From Cryptomeria japonica (taxonomy: Eukaryota > Streptophyta > Pinopsida > Cupressales > Cupressaceae), in the NCBI RefSeq assembly GCF_030272615.1, contig NC_081406.1, positions 189,933,391-189,997,390 of the forward strand: DNA of 64,000 nucleotides. The letters are read 5' to 3'. This document shows, one piece after another, positions 60,501 to 64,000 of this stretch (the stretch's first letter is position 1; each line of letters opens with the position of its first letter). The position numbers were made by a program, and so were the translations under genes. The notes beneath the pieces were generated by a model. That model ran no database searches. It saw nothing but the letters and a program-made list of their open reading frames with translations, and was not told the origin of the DNA.

Positions 60501-61938
60501 GAATTGTCATTTGCTTCCACATATCAGATGACAGACCATCCTGAATCTCATTGTAGGAAAGATCCACAAAAGACAGTTTGGAGGCTTGGCTTAGATCAGG
60601 TGGGATGCTGCCATTCAGCCTGTTTCTGGCCAATTCAAGCCTTGTGAGATTAGGCAGCAATCCAAATCCTGCAGGGATAGCCCCAGAGAGCTGGTTATTG
60701 TGCATTCTTACTCTCCACAGAGAGGGGCAGTTAGCCAAACTCTTAGGAATAGGTCCTGAGAAACCATTGTTGAACATAATCAATCTGACTAGATTGCCTC
60801 CTCCACATAAATGGGGAGGTAGTGTACCAGTGAAGGAATTAGAAGAGACATCTAACCACTGCAGAGATGAGTTCCTGCCAAGCTCCTGTGGAAGTATCCC
60901 TGTAAAGGAGTTGTTCCAGATTTCCAGAGTCTCCAGTTCAGGAAGCTCACACATACTTTCTGGAATTCTACCACTGAAACTATTTAGCATAAGACTCAGA
61001 AGTGTTAAGCCCTTGAGCTTACCTATTTCATAAGGAAGGCTCCCTGAGAGGAAATTGTCTGAGAGATCTAAAGACTTTAGGGAACTCATGTTTCCAATTT
61101 CTCTAGGGATAGTTCCACTTAGCCTATTCTTGAAAAAAAATAAGGTATGCAACTTCCTTAACTTGCCTAACTCTGGTGGGATGATCCCAGAAATATTAGA
61201 AAAGGCAAGATCTAAATACTCCAATCTGCTCAGATTCCCAAGCTCTGCAGGAATTCCCCCCTCAAACTTATTATACGCCAATATAAGGTTCTCCAGCATT
61301 GACAACTTCCCTAGCTCTGGAGGAATATAACCTCCAATATTATTCCCAGAGAGTCCTAAAAATTTGAGCTTGGGCAGGCTCCCATATGAAGATGGAATGG
61401 TCCCATCAAAAAAGCTTCCTCTGAAGTCCAGATGCACCAACTCAGACAGCATACCAATATCCTCAGGCAATGACCCAGTGAAGTTATTGCTGTATGCAGA
61501 AATGTTCACCAGAGCCTTTGCTTTGGACAATCCACTGGGAAAGCTTCCATTAAAGAAATTCCTACTAATGTCCAAAACAATCAATTCAGTGAGATTGGCT
61601 ATAGATCCAGGCAGTGGACCAGTGAAGCCATTGGAGGCCAGCTTCAAGCTTTTAAGTCTTCTCAGCATCTGAATATCTTCAGGCACATTTCCAGTGAGAT
61701 TCATCCTTGAAAGATCAAGTTCTGAAACTCTTCCCTCATCATTGCAGCTCACTCCAGACCAGCTACAATATCTCTCCAATACATCTGGTCTCCAGTCATG
61801 GAGGTGGCCCAGAGGGTCATCCAGATTGGATCTGAGCCTCAGTAGCACCTTCCCATCTTCATACAGATCAGTACCACAAGCACAGAAAAACAAAAACACC
61901 ACTGTAAGTAGTCCTGAATATGCAACTGAAAACACCAT
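57558..61938 (-). CDS. LRR receptor-like kinase, subfamily XI (TDR/PXY-PXL-MIK1 group)
   Basis: Plasma-membrane receptor kinase; family members sense CLE-type or other peptides and control vascular, meristem or reproductive signalling. Exons are 61938-59289 and 57964-57558; the intron 59288-57965 has GT...AG ends and splits the Glu codon of APE. The product is 1,018 residues from the chosen Met ([11 protein letters not shown]), which puts the signal peptide (1-22) first, as in the family; an upstream in-frame ATG at 62013 would add 25 residues. Layout: Cys pair 58/65, 22 LRRs (about 70-595), Cys pair 611/619, membrane helix about 639-663, kinase from about 713: [10 protein letters not shown], Lys736, Glu756, HRDVKSNN (RD type), [12 protein letters not shown], then [18 protein letters not shown] and [15 protein letters not shown]. 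No break was seen. The group is firm; the exact orthologue and ligand are inference. Confidence 0.93.
57965..59288 (-). other. Intron of the receptor kinase gene (1,324 bp)
   Basis: Donor GTTAGT at 59288 and acceptor TTGCAG ending at 57965. Splicing joins TCCAG to AATATGC to give APEYAYTL, the family sequence. The intron is phase 1, within the kinase activation segment. ORFs inside (58164-58385, 59178-59570 in part) are not genes. The intron contains related sequence blocks, including one pair at about 58040-58150 and 59000-59090 that share words such as GAGGCTATTG. Confidence 0.93.
58440..58625. repeat. Short repeats in the intron
   Basis: The block TTTATAATATAACTTCC with TTCTTAATTATTTATTTG occurs twice in tandem (about 58475-58562). 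Flanking versions of ATTTCTGGTGATTACATTT recur near 58455, 58575 and, more diverged, 58900. Confidence 0.8.
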
Positions 61939-64000
61939 GTTTAAAGCTTCTGATAAGCTCCAAACAATCTGATCAATCTCCTCCACCTTCAGTACTCCAT
62001 TTTTTCTTCTCATTCAAATAGTGTGCCCAATCTGAACACACCCAACTCCTCCATAGCCAGAAACTCAAAGCCAAAACTACTGCCAACACTCCAAAACTAC
62101 TGCAAACACTCCATATCAGCTACAGGGGATCAACCTGACTTAAGCACAGGACTGAAACATTCATGAATTCCACTAAAAGCTCACTATTTCCCCCCCATGG
62201 ATTGCAGAAGATTCTCAGCAGCAAAAGCCCAGGATCCCATGCTCAAGCCCGGATTCGATTTGCCTGCACCATTGGGGATTGATGCTTCTGCCACCCTGAT
62301 CAACCCAACTATAATACAGACTGACTGCCAAAACTTTTCATTAGTGGCTCAATAATTCAAGAGCAGACTCACAATTAATAACAAAGATCTCACTACCATT
62401 TTTATATCTGATCTTGTCTTAGATTACATGCTGCTTAAACAAATATATAATATAATATGATATGACATAGTCTCGATCTAAGCTTCTAATTACAGTCTTC
62501 CATACATAATTTTTTTTTAACTTCATCTGCACAATTTACAAAATACGTTAGTGGATGGCATTGTCATCGACATTCTTTTGACCTCCGATGGAATTAAAGA
62601 TGATCACTTCCACGACTTGTCATTTACCCTGCTTTGGAATTGGGAATTTTCATATAAAAATTAAAGTGGATTCCTTTAATAAGTGTGAAAAAATTCAATC
62701 CCTCTAAAACTTTAATGGCTAAAGTAAAATGCTTCAATGTAATATAAGCTTTTGAGTTAAATCATGAATTTACTTTTGTAGTTTTACACGTTGGCAATCA
62801 TATATCTCATGTACTTTAATCTCAAAAATTGTTGTTCTCATTCGCTAGGTGTTAATTGGATAGACAAAATACTTTGATGCCTAATGTTTCTTACTTTTTA
62901 TTAAAAAAATTTAAGGGATAATTTAACTTATAGTAAGGGATAATTTAACTTATAGTAATGTTTTATAGAACATTAAAATTAGTTTTAGGAGGGATTCAAG
63001 ATGATTATTTAACAAATAAAGAAGTATTATTTGTATAATTACAATAAACAATTTATATGCATGTCATTGTCATCCATTTCAGACTATTTTATATATAAAT
63101 ATTTGTAAGTATGCACACCATCAAAATTAATTATTATAAACAATTTATTATACATATTATTGTTGTAGTCTTATAAAACAAACTGTATATAAATATTTAT
63201 TTAATTATACCCAATACCTTAATTCATAATAACAACCTTTATAATTAGTTGTTCTATTATAATTTAATATTGTTCTCTATCTTTGTGATTTTTTTTTTAA
63301 GAATATTGTTCTTTATCTTTAAGAAATTTATTTAAGAAATATAATAACATTTAAATTTAAATTTTATTGGGTTGAAGTTGGATACTTATGTGGTAAAGCA
63401 CGAGGTCCAATCTCCCCTCAACCCAGATGATAATGGAGGATGTGGAGGCCCTGTCTCGCTTTCATGTTAAAAATACAATAAAATTTATTATATTATAAAA
63501 ATATTTCAAAAAATAGACAAATACATTTCTAATTATATACTTCTTTTAATATATTCATATTTTAAAATTCATTTTAATTAAAATTTATTTTTATTTTCAT
63601 TTAAACAAGATAAATAGTTTTTAAGGAATGTTAAAATCTAATCTAATAATTTAATATTATTTTCTATGTATATGAATTTTATTTTAAAAATATAATAATA
63701 AATTTAAAATTTATTAATATTAAAAATATTTTAAATAAAAAAATTGTAATTATATTTTATATCTTTTAATATATTCATTCTAAAATTTAATTTTATTAAA
63801 ACACATTTTTTTTAAAGTATTGTTTATAATTTAAATTAGAAAAATGTTTTTAAAAAATCTATTTCATGAATAACATAATCATTTTATATTATTTTTTTAA
63901 ATTAAGATAATTTCATTATTTTTAGTTAAAAAATATGTAATTATATTAAAGTCACTTTTCATAAACCAAAATTAAAAATCCTTTTGTATTAGTGCTCCAC
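61939..64000. other. 5' region of the receptor kinase gene and upstream intergenic DNA
   Basis: About 61939-62420 is of mixed composition and probably holds the 5' UTR and promoter. A TATAAAAA on the minus strand at about 62399-62406 could be a TATA box, but without transcript data this is a guess. A short tandem word (CCAAAACTACTGC) is at 62073-62103. Beyond 62450 the DNA is very AT-rich with a 21-bp tandem duplication near 62914-62957, and no gene is seen. Confidence 0.45.
63370..63480 (+). mobile_element. Possible SINE remnant
   Basis: GGATACTTATGTGGTAAAGC and AGGTCCAATCTCC resemble spaced A and B boxes, and an A-rich end (TTAAAAATACAATAAAA) follows. Both sides are AT-rich with ATTTTATT/AATTTATT-like words, so no target duplication can be fixed. 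This is weaker than the other SINE calls. Confidence 0.35.

Noticed and set aside
59545-61972. Plus-strand ORFs of 90-150 residues opposite the receptor kinase
   Set aside because: Antisense shadows of the repetitive LRR exon.

Overview
This window looks like gene-poor nuclear DNA from a seed plant with a large, transposon-filled genome. A gymnosperm such as a conifer is my best guess. That rests on the long, deeply nested and old retrotransposons and on a single host gene in 64 kb; the sequence alone does not prove it. Almost every other protein-like stretch is a broken Ty1/copia polyprotein. No rRNA or tRNA gene, CRISPR array or bacterial-type operon was seen.

Layout. (1) 1-3500 is a decayed minus-strand copia element cut in two by a 1.47 kb solo LTR (1306-2774, 5-bp target duplication GATTC). 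(2) 3595-8873 is a plus-strand copia-type element with both LTRs, a Met-tRNA primer site, a purine tract and target duplication ATAAT. It encodes gag and protease, then an acidic tail instead of integrase and reverse transcriptase; its 5' LTR carries a small SINE. (3) 9627-13580 is a 0.8 kb direct repeat on either side of a 5'-truncated retroelement piece with a coiled-coil-like ORF and one LTR. (4) 17005-23972 is a minus-strand copia element with both LTRs and decayed genes. (5) 25060-26215 is a very old copia RT/RNase H remnant. (6) 31476-54228 is the main structure: one minus-strand copia element with target duplication ACTAA at both outer ends, now 22.8 kb because it holds a 3.9 kb insertion (ACTAT), a complete second copia element (42311-47383), a 5.5 kb insertion (CTTAC, itself holding a SINE), a poly(A) retroposon, and an internal 0.9 kb tandem duplication. 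Removing these leaves about 7.2 kb, close to the related element in (4).

(7) 57558-61938, minus strand, is the one intact host gene: a leucine-rich repeat receptor-like kinase of subfamily XI, in the TDR/PXY-PXL-MIK1 group. It has a signal peptide, 22 LRRs, one membrane helix and a kinase domain with the catalytic motifs present. A 1.3 kb intron with canonical GT/AG ends splits the APE codon. The nested element ends 3.3 kb beyond its 3' end.

The coding content does not form a pathway. The interest lies in the readable insertion history, a possibly non-autonomous copia family with an unexplained C-terminal extension, a one-ended insertion with a very long flanking duplication, and several tRNA-like SINEs with clear target duplications.
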